Assembly (NCBI RefSeq): GCF_000317555.1
Contig: NC_019745.1
Location: 4,278,001 to 4,342,000 of the forward strand
Origin: Gloeocapsa sp. PCC 7428
Lineage (GTDB): Bacteria; Cyanobacteriota; Cyanobacteriia; Cyanobacteriales; Chroococcidiopsidaceae
DNA: 64,000 bases
Direction: 5' to 3'
The notes beneath the pieces were generated by a model. It saw only the letters and a list, made by a program, of their open reading frames with translations, was not told where the DNA came from and did not search any database. Both the position numbers and the translations under genes were made by a program. This document shows, one piece after another, positions 46,502-56,259 of the stretch; position 1 is the first letter of the stretch; every line of letters begins with the position of its first letter.

Positions 46502-47626
46502 TTAATACAGTTCATACTTAAGTAGCGTACACGCTAAAGCACCGTTATAGATGGGAATGCGCCGCGATGCTTTCAGTCCCACTTTTTTTGCTAGTTCTTT
46601 ATTTCCTGTCAAAACAAACGCTGTCCAACCTTTGAAGCGTTGTTTAAACACATCGCCAAGCAATTTATAAAGTGTACCTAGTTCTTGAATATCTCCTAAA
46701 CGTTCCCCATAAGGAGGGTTACAGAGAAGAACTCCGCAATCGGCTGGCGCTTCGAGGTGAGACAATTCTGTTTGAGCAAACCGAATTTGATGTTCAAGAC
46801 CGCAGCGTTGGGCATTGCTACGTGCTTGAGTGAGGACATTCGGATCGCGATCGCTTCCCCAAATCGGTGCAGGCAATTTTGCTAATCTACTCTTTTGCGC
46901 TTCTGCGAGTAGCTGTTGCCATAACTGAGGGTCAAAATCAGGAAAGTTTTGCAAACTGAATTTTTGACGAAACAAACCTGGCGCAATATTCAAAGCTTTT
47001 AACGCCGCTTCGATGGGTAAGGTTCCTGAACCGCACAACGGATCTAAAAACGGTAGATTGGTATTCCACTCAACGATATCTAAAAGCGCCGCTGCAAGCG
47101 TTTCCTTAAGGGGTGCTGCACCCATTGCTTGGCGATAGCCGCGTCGATGCAAACTCGTACCAGAACTATCTAGACTGACAGTACAGCGATTTTGATGAAT
47201 ATGAACGTTAATCGCTACATCAGGATTTTGAACATCAACGCTCGATCTTTGACCTGATTTGCGGCGCTGTTGGTCTACGATGGCATTTTTGACCTGTAAT
47301 GCGGTGAAGTGCGTGTGGTTGAGTTTTTGATTGCCGCCTGTACAGGTGACTGCTAATGTCCTGTCAGGCTGGAGGTACTCATCCCAAGTAATTTTTTGTA
47401 TTTCTTGATAGAGAATATCTGAGTTAGGGCAGTCAAATTCCCCAATAGGTACGAGGACTCTAAAAATTGTTCTTGCCCAAAGATTCACGCGGTATAGCAG
47501 TGCGCGATCGCCAACAAAATGCACTCCAGTAAAGTCAGGACGCACCTCTTTCGCCCCTAAACGTTCTAACTCAGAGGCGGCAACGGGTTCTAGTCCGCGT
47601 TGCACGGTTGCAAAATAGCTATTCAC
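46502..47626 (-). CDS. THUMP-domain RNA methyltransferase (RlmL/YpsC-like)
   Basis: 374 residues: an N-terminal ferredoxin-like and THUMP region (about 1-160) and a Rossmann methyltransferase. SAM motif I is FLDPLCGSGTLPIEAAL and the catalytic N-P-P-Y is in LLCNPPYGERLGD, typical for N2-guanine methylation. E. coli RlmL acts on G2445 of 23S rRNA; this shorter form lacks the RlmK half. The target is inferred as rRNA. Confidence 0.88.
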   Translation of the reverse strand: MNSYFATVQRGLEPVAASELERLGAKEVRPDFTGVHFVGDRALLYRVNLWARTIFRVLVPIGEFDCPNSDILYQEIQKITWDEYLQPDRTLAVTCTGGNQKLNHTHFTALQVKNAIVDQQRRKSGQRSSVDVQNPDVAINVHIHQNRCTVSLDSSGTSLHRRGYRQAMGAAPLKETLAAALLDIVEWNTNLPFLDPLCGSGTLPIEAALKALNIAPGLFRQKFSLQNFPDFDPQLWQQLLAEAQKSRLAKLPAPIWGSDRDPNVLTQARSNAQRCGLEHQIRFAQTELSHLEAPADCGVLLCNPPYGERLGDIQELGTLYKLLGDVFKQRFKGWTAFVLTGNKELAKKVGLKASRRIPIYNGALACTLLKYELY

Positions 47627-47665
47627 ATTCTTGAAACTAAGATGGGCAAAAGCCCATCCTAACAG

Positions 47666-48232
47666 TTACTCTTGCGGTTGTGTCATGAGCTTTTCTTTAT
47701 CAAGTCTGCGCTTTCGGGCGTAAAGTTGAATCGTGGCTGCCATCGCAACAATCATCGCTAAAATACCCCACGCTGTAATATCGGTAGGTAAATTGTTTTT
47801 GAATACCGCCAGTAACACAATTGCGACAAGAAACACTGTAGGTGCTTCATTTAAAGCACGTAGCTGTTGACTACTCCAACGACACTCATTTTTTGCTAAT
47901 TGCTTCATTAAGCGACTGCAATAGTGATGGTAGCCAATCAATAGGACGACAAATAGCAGTTTAATATGTAACCAACCTTGTTTGAGAACTTCCGGTTCCG
48001 TGCTGATTAACCCGATCGCCATTGCTACCGTTACCAGCATTCCTGGTGTAGTTATGATGTTATATAGCCGTTTTTCCATCAGCTGGTACTGATTTTTGAG
48101 AATTGTTTGGGCGGGTTCTGGTTGTTCATTCGCCTCAACGTGATAGATAAATAGGCGCACTAAGTAGAACAATCCGGCAAACCAAACAACAATACCGACA
48201 AGATGAAATGCTTTAAACCAGTAATAAGCCAT
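47666..48232 (-). CDS. hemJ: Protoporphyrinogen IX oxidase HemJ
   Basis: A 188-residue membrane protein with about four helices. The N-terminus YYWFKAFHLVGIVVWFAGLFYLVRLFIYH has the conserved histidine and tryptophan of HemJ, and KLLFVVLLIGYHHYCSRLMK and LRALNEAPTVFLVAIVLL follow. HemJ oxidises protoporphyrinogen IX in heme and chlorophyll synthesis and binds b-type heme. Synechocystis uses this enzyme instead of HemG/HemY. The stop lies 39 bp before the start of the methyltransferase gene on the same strand. Confidence 0.9.
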   Translation of the reverse strand: MAYYWFKAFHLVGIVVWFAGLFYLVRLFIYHVEANEQPEPAQTILKNQYQLMEKRLYNIITTPGMLVTVAMAIGLISTEPEVLKQGWLHIKLLFVVLLIGYHHYCSRLMKQLAKNECRWSSQQLRALNEAPTVFLVAIVLLAVFKNNLPTDITAWGILAMIVAMAATIQLYARKRRLDKEKLMTQPQE

Positions 48233-48549
48233 ATTCCTAAATCTTTGTTAAAATGTGGTCTTTTTCATTCGGGTACAAACCAAACTTTAAACCTGATAAC
48301 TCTCTAAATTTTAGTTTTCTTTGAAACTCTTAATCTCACTCAACTCAAATCCTATTCACAATTCGTCTTTAGGATTTGTTAAGAAAAATAAAGACTTAAG
48401 TAATATTCTGGAAACTACGTATTGCTACTTGTAGAACAAATAACACCAGTCACTGATAAAGTCTACATTTTACGCAAGCGATCGCACTCCCTCTCACAAT
48501 GCTTCATTAGTTAAAAATTACAACATTTATTATTAGAGATTGATTTTTT
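48233..48549. other. Divergent promoter region of hemJ and the VOC-like gene
   Basis: 317 bp, A/T-rich, with one HIP1 site at about 48479-48486. No tandem array, tRNA or clear regulatory palindrome was seen. Confidence 0.4.
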
Positions 48550-49026
48550 ATGCTTCATCATATTTCAATTGCAGTTGATCGTCCACTTCATGTTGCTGAC
48601 GTCTTAGCGCAAGTTTGTAACGGACAGTCACTTCCTTTTCCACCACATCCAGGGAGTTATATTGTACTTGCTGATGATGAGTATGGTACAGCAATTGAAC
48701 TGTTTCCTACAGGAACTGAACTGATTCCTGGAGTTCAAGAAGCAGCATTTTCACACAATAGTTCATCTAGCCCCTTTACCGCCGTTCATGCAGCAATTTC
48801 AGTTCCGGTTAGTCGTGAAAAAATTGAAGACATTGGCGCGCGCGAAGGTTGGTTAGTTAGACAGAACAATCGCGGTCCATTTCATGTGATCGAATTCTGG
48901 GTAGAGAACAAACTAATGTTAGAATTTCTGCCGCCAGACCTCGCATTAGAATACTTAAACTTCATGCAACCACAGAACTGGAGAGCATTTCTTGATAATA
49001 CAGTTCCCGCCGCGACCAAGTCGTAA
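48550..49026 (+). CDS. VOC (glyoxalase-like) domain protein
   Basis: 158 residues beginning MLHHISIAVDRPLHVADVLA, the usual opening of a vicinal-oxygen-chelate fold, with a second module containing AVHAAISVPVSREKIEDIG and VIEFWVENKLMLEFLPP. Two histidines and glutamates could bind metal. No specific substrate can be assigned. Confidence 0.6.
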   Translation: MLHHISIAVDRPLHVADVLAQVCNGQSLPFPPHPGSYIVLADDEYGTAIELFPTGTELIPGVQEAAFSHNSSSSPFTAVHAAISVPVSREKIEDIGAREGWLVRQNNRGPFHVIEFWVENKLMLEFLPPDLALEYLNFMQPQNWRAFLDNTVPAATKS

Positions 49027-49064
49027 CTGCATCCACAAAGAGTTTCATGACAACATTAATCTTA

Positions 49065-49095
49065 CTAAGTAGGTGGGCATAATTAAATGTCACAC
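49065..49095 (+). repeat. TAAGTAGGTGG..CATAATTAAAT repeat, copy 2
   Basis: Second copy of the segment at 35131-35161, here 40 bp after the VOC-like gene and before repeat B. Confidence 0.7.
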
Positions 49096-49135
49096 GTAAC
49101 ATTTGTCAGTAATGAATAATAGAGACTCTTTCTAA

Positions 49136-49301
49136 TAGACCTCCTGCATGAATCACAGATGCCCTTCGACTCCCTTCAGGGCGATCTAAGCAAAGTGTCC
49201 CTTCGGACACTAAAACAAGATTTTTATGGCTAATTCCACCTCAGTGGAATTTTTTTTATTCAGCTGGCGAATTTATTCGCGATTCTCTTCACGCAGGAGG
49301 T
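49136..49301 (+). repeat. Nested-hairpin element with terminal inverted repeats, copy B
   Basis: The best-preserved copy, about 166 bp. Ends are AATAGACCTCCTGCATGAA and the inverted TTCACGCAGGAGGTTTATT. Hairpin 1 is GCCCT...AGGGC (49171-49192 area). Hairpin 2 is AGTGTCC (49194-49200) with GGACACT (49205-49211) around CTTC. Hairpin 3 is ATTCCAC with GTGGAAT, followed by eight T. A GCGAATTTATTCGC palindrome precedes the right end. It ends 10 bp from the carotenoid oxygenase stop. Confidence 0.8.
49233..49260 (+). terminator. Intrinsic terminator within element B
   Basis: ATTCCAC (49233-49239) and GTGGAAT (49244-49250) form a 7-bp stem with a CTCA loop, followed directly by TTTTTTTT. On the plus strand it would stop transcription coming from the VOC-like gene. 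Confidence 0.65.
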
Positions 49302-49311
49302 TTATTCAATT

Positions 49312-50736
49312 TTACGCCGGTTTCCACGTACCATGAAACCCCATCGGAACTACGCTAGGTAATCCTAGGCGACAAATTGGAGGTTCAGTGAGGCGATCGC
49401 CAAATATCCAAACTTCACTACTATCAGTATTACCATCATAGACAATTGTAACGATCCAACCTCGATCGGGATTTTCGGGATCGGGAGCATAAATTGGTTC
49501 GGCGGGGTAGCGGTTTTCACCACAATCGGCGATCGCTAATGTTTGAATTTGATAGTCAAAACGCGCGATCGCCCCAAACATTTCTTTGCGAGGATCAATA
49601 CTTGGGCGATGTACCGAAAGATAAATTTGCTGTGGTTCTTTTCCGACGGCGTGGGGAGGAATGACCGGAAATTCACAATGCCGATCTAAGATGTTTTGCA
49701 TTACTCTCACTTTGCCAAGTCGCGGATCGAGACATATTTTCCACAGCGCACTTTTCGCAACAGTATGCGTTTCTCCTGTGGCGACTTCTTTGAGATATTG
49801 ATTTGTTTGAAAATCTTCATAGCGGACAACATCAACGATAATATGACCGCGATCGTCTACGTAACCATTTGCAAAATGCCATTGATACCAAGCTTCAGTT
49901 TCACCGCGACAAACAAGCGCGAGATTGCGATCGAATACTAAAAACTCTGTACCAAGTTGCGGTTGCCATTCTAGCGAATCACTAAAGTTATTCAATCCGA
50001 CGAGAATCGGTAAGGGATTGAGGCGCACCGGAGGAATAAAAAATACGAGATACTCGCCTGCTAAGACGAAATCATGCACGAGGGGAACGCCTTTGAGGGG
50101 AAATGTTGCGTGTTTCAAAATTCTGCCTGTAGCATCGCTTTTATAAAGGTTCAGCGTTGCATTCAAGCCAGGAGTAACACCAAAGTTAAAGATCTCTCCT
50201 GTTTGAGTATCAATTTTGGGGTGAGCAGAATAGGGTAAGTTATTTTCTAATTCTCCTAAATCGTCGCATCCCCAGGTTTGTAGTGTTTTCAAATCAAGCG
50301 CATATGGATTACCACCTTCCCATAGCGCCAACAGTTTATCAGGAAGTGCCAAAACAGATGTATTTGCGGCATTTTTGATTGGTTTAAACCATTGATTCCA
50401 GATTGGTCCTGGTGCCGTCATGCCATAGTTACCATAGAGGAATTGCCCTGCTGCGGCTTCCTCCTGATAACCTTGTGTTTGTACATAGCGATATAAGGCT
50501 GTAGCTTCAGTGTCAGTAAAGTTGACTGCGAGAATCGCACCATCGCCATCAAACCAGTGTCCCACGCGCGCTGTACCGCGTTCGAGTCGTGCAGGACCAT
50601 TACGATATAGCGTACCGCGTAAATTCGCAGGAACCTTACCGGCGAGGATGGGTAAAGTCGTCAGCGAAAATTCTTTAGCAGGTTGTGCGATCGCTTTTGC
50701 CCAAGTTTGCGTCGCTGGTTTACTTGTTGTGTACAT
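49312..50736 (-). CDS. Carotenoid cleavage oxygenase (apocarotenoid oxygenase type)
   Basis: A 474-residue seven-bladed propeller non-heme iron enzyme. The four iron-ligand histidines are seen in YSAHPKID, LVHDFVLAGEY, YQWHFANGY and, at the C-terminus, GFHGTWKP. The length matches Synechocystis ACO, which cleaves apocarotenals to retinal-type products. The true substrate is inferred only from family. Confidence 0.92.
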   Translation of the reverse strand: MYTTSKPATQTWAKAIAQPAKEFSLTTLPILAGKVPANLRGTLYRNGPARLERGTARVGHWFDGDGAILAVNFTDTEATALYRYVQTQGYQEEAAAGQFLYGNYGMTAPGPIWNQWFKPIKNAANTSVLALPDKLLALWEGGNPYALDLKTLQTWGCDDLGELENNLPYSAHPKIDTQTGEIFNFGVTPGLNATLNLYKSDATGRILKHATFPLKGVPLVHDFVLAGEYLVFFIPPVRLNPLPILVGLNNFSDSLEWQPQLGTEFLVFDRNLALVCRGETEAWYQWHFANGYVDDRGHIIVDVVRYEDFQTNQYLKEVATGETHTVAKSALWKICLDPRLGKVRVMQNILDRHCEFPVIPPHAVGKEPQQIYLSVHRPSIDPRKEMFGAIARFDYQIQTLAIADCGENRYPAEPIYAPDPENPDRGWIVTIVYDGNTDSSEVWIFGDRLTEPPICRLGLPSVVPMGFHGTWKPA

Positions 50737-51041
50737 TCTTTAGCTTGTGTGCATACTGCGGTGACTTTCCCTAGGGTAGCAAGAATGCTCTTTCGCTCGT
50801 GGCTACTTGAGAATTACCTATACAAATCAGATATAAACTGTGAGAATTTGACATCATGTTCTAAGGCTATATTTATTAATTTAGATATTCTAAAACAGTA
50901 TAGTAAATATGAACAAAGCACATTGGCACAGAGGAGTAGAAAAAAGCTTGATTTGGTACGTAAGAAATTGGGAATAATATATGTTTTAAGTAGTTTTTAA
51001 AAAACGTTGAATCATAAAAAACGCCAATTAAAATTTAGTTT
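50737..51041. other. Gap between carotenoid oxygenase and mscS-like gene
   Basis: 305 A/T-rich bp holding divergent promoters. No recognisable repeat, RNA or gene; frames across it show no family features. Confidence 0.4.
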
Positions 51042-51935
51042 ATGAATGCTCTGATTCAAGAAGTAAAATCAAGTTTATTGCAATTGTTAGGGAATACTAT
51101 TGAAGCACTTCCAGCATTTGCGGCAGCAATTATTATCCTTTTTCTGACACGTTATGCAGCAAATGTTACGCGCAGAATGACTCATGTGGCGACAAAGCGA
51201 ATGGTTAAAAGTCAATCGTTGCGATCGCTTCTTATTCAGATTACTCATGTTGCAACTTGGGTAGCGGGTGTTCTCCTCGCGTGTGTCATTGCGTTTCCAG
51301 ATTTGCGCTTGGGTGATATTATTGGTTTACTTGGCTTGAGTTCAGTCGCATTTGGTTTTGCTTTTCAAGATATTTTCAAAAATTTTCTGGCAGGGGTGTT
51401 GCTACTTTTAAATGAACCTTTTCGATTGGGAGATCAAATAATAGTGAATGGTTCAGAAGGAACGGTAGAAGATATTACGATTCGCTCGACTCAAATTAGA
51501 ACTTATCAAGGAGAACGCGTACTTATTCCGAATGCGATCGTGTTTACAAGTTCGGTGCAGGTACTGACTGCAATGCCACACCGTCGAACTGATTTAGAGT
51601 TAGGCGTTGACTATAATACTGATTTAGCAAGTGCGATTGATTTGTTGCTTGAAACTGTTAAACAAGTCAAAGGTGTTTTACCAAGCCCATCACCAGAAGT
51701 TGATGCAGTTGCCTTTGGTGATAGTGCGATTGAGTTAGTAGTGCGTTACTGGAGTGCGCCGCAAAAAATTCAGGTACGCCAAACGAGAACGCGAGTGATT
51801 ATTGCGCTAAAGCAAGCGTGCGATCAAGCGGGAATTAATATTCCTTATCCAATTCGGACGCTTTACTATTACAACCAAGAACAATTTAATGACCACTATC
51901 CAGCTAAAGATTGTGCTGATTCTCAAATCAATTAG
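51042..51935 (+). CDS. MscS-family mechanosensitive ion channel
   Basis: 297 residues with three N-terminal membrane helices and the pore-lining helix followed by the MscS signature FGFAFQDIFKNFLAGVLLLL and NEPFRLGDQI. A beta domain (GTVEDITIRSTQIRTYQGER, VLIPNAIVFTSS) and a C-terminal alpha/beta domain complete the fold. It should release solutes on hypo-osmotic shock. Directly downstream is repeat copy 2 of the GTTGACA family. Confidence 0.92.
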   Translation: MNALIQEVKSSLLQLLGNTIEALPAFAAAIIILFLTRYAANVTRRMTHVATKRMVKSQSLRSLLIQITHVATWVAGVLLACVIAFPDLRLGDIIGLLGLSSVAFGFAFQDIFKNFLAGVLLLLNEPFRLGDQIIVNGSEGTVEDITIRSTQIRTYQGERVLIPNAIVFTSSVQVLTAMPHRRTDLELGVDYNTDLASAIDLLLETVKQVKGVLPSPSPEVDAVAFGDSAIELVVRYWSAPQKIQVRQTRTRVIIALKQACDQAGINIPYPIRTLYYYNQEQFNDHYPAKDCADSQIN

Positions 51936-51989
51936 TAGTAAGATTTTATGTGAAATTTTGCGCTTGAGTTGTCAATGGTTTTTAACTAT

Positions 51990-52035
51990 GTTGATAGTTG
52001 ACAAAGTCTTCCCACACTCTCTTCGCTGTCAACTG
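51990..52035. repeat. GTTGACA...TGTCAAC repeat, copy 2
   Basis: Same sequence as 15964-16015 apart from one missing GTTGACA unit and one base change (CTTCGCTG for CTTCACTG). It lies between the mscS-like gene and ispH, convergent. Confidence 0.75.
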
Positions 52036-52125
52036 CTACGAGTCAGAGCGATCGCGGCTTGGTATGTCAGACTCTTAATCGCTTGGCGATCGCCCTTGAA
52101 CTGTTGATATTCGATATTTTGTAGC

Positions 52126-53349
52126 TTAGTTAGAATTACTGTACGCTGTGGCTAAGCTGAGTTTGATATCAAATATTTTTTGAACAATGTCGGCTACAAC
52201 TTTATCAGGAGTAGAAGCGCCAGAAGTGATACCAATCGCGATCGCGCCTTCTGGTAGCCAATTTTCTGCGACTGCTAATTCTCCGCTGAGTTGTCGGTGT
52301 TCTACCCTGTTACCTGGACCGATGCGATCGGCACTGTCGATATGATATGACGGAATCTCGCGTTCTACTGCAATTTCTTGCAAGTGCGTCGTGTTAGAAG
52401 AATTAAAGCCGCCAATCACAACCATTAAGTCTAGTTTTTCTTCGACTAGCTCAAACATCGCGTCTTGGCGTTCTTGCGTTGCATCGCAAATCGTGTTGAA
52501 GCTTTGAAAATGGTCGTTTAACTCAGTAGGACCATATTTTTTCAACATGGTGTGTTCAAAAAGTTTACCAATTTGCTCGGTTTCACTTTTAAGCATTGTT
52601 GTTTGATTAGCGATACCAACACGTTCTAAGTCACGATCGGGGTCGAATCCTGCGGAACAAGCGCGACCAAATTTCGCTAAAAATTCGTTTTTATCACCGC
52701 CATTAAGGATGTAATTGGCAACGTACTCAGCTTGTGCCAAATTCAAAACAATCAAGTATTTCCCAGCAAACGAACTCGTCGCTAGCGTTTCTTCGTGGTT
52801 GTATTTACCATGAATAATCGAGGTGTATTCGCCCTTTTTGTGCTTTTCTACAGTGTTCCAAACTTTAGAGACCCAAGGGCAAGTTGTATCAACAATTGTG
52901 CAGCCTTTGTCATTTAATAGTTGCATCTCCTGAACACTTGCACCAAAAGCCGGAAGAATAACAACATCTCCTGATTCAACAACCGAAAAGTCTTTTTTGC
53001 CGTCTTCTACCGAAATAAATCCGACTTGCATTTCGCGTAGGCGCTGATTCACTGAAGGATTGTGAATAATTTCGTTAGTAATCCAAATTCTTTCTTGAGG
53101 AAAGTGCTGACGAGTTTCATACGCCATCGCGACAGCCCGTTCGACACCCCAGCAAAAACCGAAGGCTTTCGCTAAATAAATCGTGACATCACCGCGTTGC
53201 AGCGTGTAGTTATTGTCGCGAATTTCCTGCACAAGATTGCTTTGATATTCTGATTGCAGCTGCGTGGCGACTTCAGCTTGATGTCCAAATCCTTTACGGT
53301 GGTAGTTTTCTGAATGTTGGAGCGATCGCTTAAAAGCTTTTGTATCCAT
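52126..53349 (-). CDS. ispH: 4-hydroxy-3-methylbut-2-enyl diphosphate reductase
   Basis: 407 residues from the ATG at 53347-53349 (11 in-frame codons further upstream are unlikely to be used). It catalyses the last MEP-pathway step, giving IPP and DMAPP. The three FeS cysteines are in [27 protein letters not shown] and [28 protein letters not shown] and [14 protein letters not shown] complete the site. The long N-terminal region (about 60 residues) and total length match the plant/cyanobacterial type. Confidence 0.95.
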   Translation of the reverse strand: MDTKAFKRSLQHSENYHRKGFGHQAEVATQLQSEYQSNLVQEIRDNNYTLQRGDVTIYLAKAFGFCWGVERAVAMAYETRQHFPQERIWITNEIIHNPSVNQRLREMQVGFISVEDGKKDFSVVESGDVVILPAFGASVQEMQLLNDKGCTIVDTTCPWVSKVWNTVEKHKKGEYTSIIHGKYNHEETLATSSFAGKYLIVLNLAQAEYVANYILNGGDKNEFLAKFGRACSAGFDPDRDLERVGIANQTTMLKSETEQIGKLFEHTMLKKYGPTELNDHFQSFNTICDATQERQDAMFELVEEKLDLMVVIGGFNSSNTTHLQEIAVEREIPSYHIDSADRIGPGNRVEHRQLSGELAVAENWLPEGAIAIGITSGASTPDKVVADIVQKIFDIKLSLATAYSNSN

Positions 53350-53447
53350 GCAGGTGTTGCCTCGTACTCTGATGCTTCTCACACTCGATCATAAAATGCT
53401 TAGCTGCTAATTTGATGCTGTCGATAAAATACTGATGCTTGAAGTCA

Positions 53448-53477
53448 ACAAAAAACCGCCGCAGATGTGCGACGGTT
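53448..53477 (-). terminator. Intrinsic terminator of amt
   Basis: AACCGCCGCA and TGCGACGGTT (53454-53477) form a ten-pair stem with one G-U pair on the minus strand and a 4-nt loop. On that strand the stem is followed by TTTTTTG. It lies 42 bp past the amt stop. Confidence 0.8.
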
Positions 53478-53518
53478 AAGAAATTATGGAGAAATGACAA
53501 GTAGGACGTTAACCAACA

Positions 53519-55144
53519 TTAGTAAGTACTAGACACATCCCCAGGACGTCGTGTTGCACCATAAACACTAGGGTCAGCCATCCCGCTAGCATCGGCTTCT
53601 TTGAGGAAACCACTATACGCTTCCATTCCGTGTTCGCCAATATCCAGACCTTCGATTTCTTCTTGTGGTGTGACGCGAATTCCTAAAGTAGCCTTCAGGA
53701 TATACCAGAAAATCGTTGTAATTAAAACAGTAAAGCCACCCACCGAGAGAACACCGATGATTTGCGGCAATAACGCTCCGAATCCGCCACCAAGCAACAA
53801 GCCACGTAACGGACCTGCACCTTCTTCGTAAAGATTCAACACTCCGCCAGGACCTTCGGCAAATAGACCAACCGCCAGCGTTCCCCAGATACCACAAACG
53901 AGGTGAACAGAGGTAGCACCCACAGGGTCATCAATGCGGATTTTGTCAAACCAAGTAACAGAGAAGACAACAATAATCCCCGCGATGAAACCGATAACAG
54001 CTGCCCAAGGCAAACTCACGTATGCACAAGCCGCAGTAATTCCTACCAATCCTGCCAAAATGCCGTTAATAATCATTGACAGGTCAGGCTTACCTAGGTA
54101 TACCCAAGCAACGATTGTCGCCGCGATTCCACCTGTTGACGCTGCAATATTTGTTGTTAAGGCAATATGGGCAATACTGGGGCTAACTGCCATCGTCGAA
54201 CCAGGGTTAAACCCAAACCAGCCTAACCACAGAATCAGACAACCCAACATCGCAATACTCATGTTGTGTCCTGGCATTGCGACCGAAACACCATCTTGGT
54301 ATTTACCTAAACGGGGACCTAAGATCGCTGCTCCCATGAGCGCCGCCCAACCACCGACTGAGTGAACAACGGTTGAACCGGCAAAATCCCAAAAGCCAGC
54401 ATCTGCAAGCCAACCGCCACCCCAAATCCAGTGACCTGTGATAGGATAGGCGATTCCTACAAGTAAAAGGCTAAAAATCAAAAAGTCAATAAACTTGATG
54501 CGCTCAGCAACGGCTCCAGAAACAATCGTTGCCGCAGTTCCAGCGAATACCAACTGGAACAAGAATTTTGCGCCTAAGGGTACGCCCGTCCAGTTTAAAG
54601 CGCTAAAAACGCCTTGGTACGCATCCCCTGTTGATGGGCTATTATCAGCACCTGTTAAAAACCAGCCGTTTGTACCAAAGAAAGCATTGCCGTCACCGAA
54701 CATCAGCGCAAAGCCGATTGCCCAGAATGCAACCGTAGACAGCGCAAACACAATCAAGTTTTTCGCCAGAATGTTGACCGCGTTTTTCTGACGACAAAAG
54801 CCAGTTTCTAACATTCCGAAACCAGCGTTCATAAAGAAAACTAGAAACGCAGCTACACACACCCACAAGGTATCTAAGCCAACTCGGAGATCGAGTAAAT
54901 CTTGGGTTGTTCGATCTGGACTTGCAGCAGGCGCATCTTGCGCAACAGCAGCATAGCCCCACGCTAAGACAATAAAAATTGACAGCGGAATGCAGGCTCG
55001 CCAGGTAGGAGATAGCCGCTTGATTGCTTTGTGCAACTGTGCAAAAAATGTATTTGTCCTTACCGAGGAGCTAGCGTACCGACTTGCTGATAATGGTCGC
55101 CTTTGATCTCTCCATCTTTTCTTTTGCTTTAATTTTAGCTTCAT
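53519..55144 (-). CDS. amt: Ammonium transporter, Amt family
   Basis: 541 residues. A basic N-terminal extension and signal segment ([20 protein letters not shown], about 50-69) precede eleven membrane helices. Amt features include [23 protein letters not shown] in the first helices, [12 protein letters not shown] and [20 protein letters not shown]. It takes up ammonium/ammonia. No NtcA-type GTA-N8-TAC box was found in the 200 bp upstream by eye, although cyanobacterial amt genes are often NtcA-controlled. A clear terminator follows. Confidence 0.94.
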   Translation of the reverse strand: MKLKLKQKKRWRDQRRPLSASRYASSSVRTNTFFAQLHKAIKRLSPTWRACIPLSIFIVLAWGYAAVAQDAPAASPDRTTQDLLDLRVGLDTLWVCVAAFLVFFMNAGFGMLETGFCRQKNAVNILAKNLIVFALSTVAFWAIGFALMFGDGNAFFGTNGWFLTGADNSPSTGDAYQGVFSALNWTGVPLGAKFLFQLVFAGTAATIVSGAVAERIKFIDFLIFSLLLVGIAYPITGHWIWGGGWLADAGFWDFAGSTVVHSVGGWAALMGAAILGPRLGKYQDGVSVAMPGHNMSIAMLGCLILWLGWFGFNPGSTMAVSPSIAHIALTTNIAASTGGIAATIVAWVYLGKPDLSMIINGILAGLVGITAACAYVSLPWAAVIGFIAGIIVVFSVTWFDKIRIDDPVGATSVHLVCGIWGTLAVGLFAEGPGGVLNLYEEGAGPLRGLLLGGGFGALLPQIIGVLSVGGFTVLITTIFWYILKATLGIRVTPQEEIEGLDIGEHGMEAYSGFLKEADASGMADPSVYGATRRPGDVSSTY

Positions 55145-55554
55145 TCCTTGAACCGATCCTTCAACTGCGAAAACACATCCAAAGCTCTAATGTGATAGCT
55201 ATTTATGCTTTTAGTTAAGCTGCACAAGCGGCACCAATAGATGTATTCAATCTATCAGTCTCCTTGCTCAAGCAGAGTTCAATAATTCCTGCCCCTGACT
55301 AGGTTACGAGATGAGTTCTCAGCAGAATTATTGATAGTTTTGAGACTTTGATTTTGTATTTTTTTAAGCTAGCAATCTGTATAATTAATTACAGTTACTC
55401 GCAGATTACTTTTGCTAGTTTGGAACAAAAACCAAAGCTTAGTAAACGTCCGCCAACAGCAGAAAAGCATAAAGAAACTAGGAAAAAGCAATTCTTTGTG
55501 TTCTTTATGTCAAAATTATGCAGAAAATGCATCGTTTTTGACTGATACGTTTTA

Positions 55555-56073
55555 TTACAAATTAGATAAGTATTTTTGATAGCCTAGTTCGTCTAACTTG
55601 GCTTGCTTCTCCATCACCATTGTCGTTAAGCCGGCGCGGTACGCTTGCACTTGTTGCAATAGCGCCGGATTGTGCGTTGCGAGAATTTGCACCGCGAGTA
55701 ATCCGGCATTTTTCGCATTGCCGATCGCCACCGTCGCTACAGGAATACCAGCAGGCATTTGTACAATCGAGTACAGCGAGTCAACTCCTTGTAAATGGCG
55801 GCTAGGAACGGGAACTCCGATCACGGGTAAAGGAGTTAACGCCGCAACCATCCCTGGGAGATGCGCCGCACCACCGGCACCCGCAATAATGACTTTTATC
55901 CCGCGTTGATGGGCAGATTTGGCGTATTCTACCATGCGTTCGGGCGTGCGGTGTGCTGACACGATCGCAACTTCGCACGCGACATCAAATTCAGAACAAA
56001 CCGCGATCGCCTCTTTCATCGTGGGCAAATCGGAATCGCTGCCCATAATAATACCAATGAGTGGTTGAGTCAT
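55555..56073 (-). CDS. purE: N5-carboxyaminoimidazole ribonucleotide mutase
   Basis: 172 residues of class I PurE. The substrate-binding start [16 protein letters not shown], the catalytic histidine in SAHRTPERM, and [17 protein letters not shown] with [18 protein letters not shown] are intact. It converts N5-CAIR to CAIR in purine synthesis. It is not adjacent to purK here. Confidence 0.95.
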   Translation of the reverse strand: MTQPLIGIIMGSDSDLPTMKEAIAVCSEFDVACEVAIVSAHRTPERMVEYAKSAHQRGIKVIIAGAGGAAHLPGMVAALTPLPVIGVPVPSRHLQGVDSLYSIVQMPAGIPVATVAIGNAKNAGLLAVQILATHNPALLQQVQAYRAGLTTMVMEKQAKLDELGYQKYLSNL

Positions 56074-56129
56074 GACTGCCTACAAGGGCTTAAGGTTAGT
56101 TGTAGAGTGGGATTTTTTTGTTGCGTATG

Positions 56130-56180
56130 AAGTTTATATTAAAAACGAACCACCAAGGCTCAAAGGACACGAAGATTTTA
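56130..56180. repeat. CCACCAAGGCTCAAAGGACACGAAG repeat-like segment
   Basis: A tandem-style AACCACCAAGG / CTCAAAGGACACGAAG segment just upstream of nagA resembles a widespread bacterial interspersed sequence of the type ACCACAGAGGCACAGAGGACAC. A more decayed stretch of similar kind is at about 55455-55515. The match is by memory of style, not alignment. Confidence 0.35.
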
Positions 56181-56259
56181 AAGATATATTGAAGGGATAG
56201 CTAGAACATACTTAGAAGCTTACTAACTCTGACCCCTGCAATGTCTTTTGATACAAGTA

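Noticed and set aside
50683-51000. 105-residue frame upstream of the mscS-like gene
   Set aside because: Begins inside the carotenoid oxygenase gene on the other strand and has no recognisable domain.
53934-54365. 143-residue open frame antisense to amt
   Set aside because: It lies wholly inside the conserved amt gene on the opposite strand, has no family features and follows from codon usage of the real gene.
55145-55347. NtcA box upstream of amt
   Set aside because: No GTA-N8-TAC was found; the nearest GTATTCAATCTATC fails the right half.
55348-55545. 65-residue frame between amt and purE
   Set aside because: Low-complexity lysine-rich product over a decayed CACAAAGAA-type repeat; no start signal or homology recognised.
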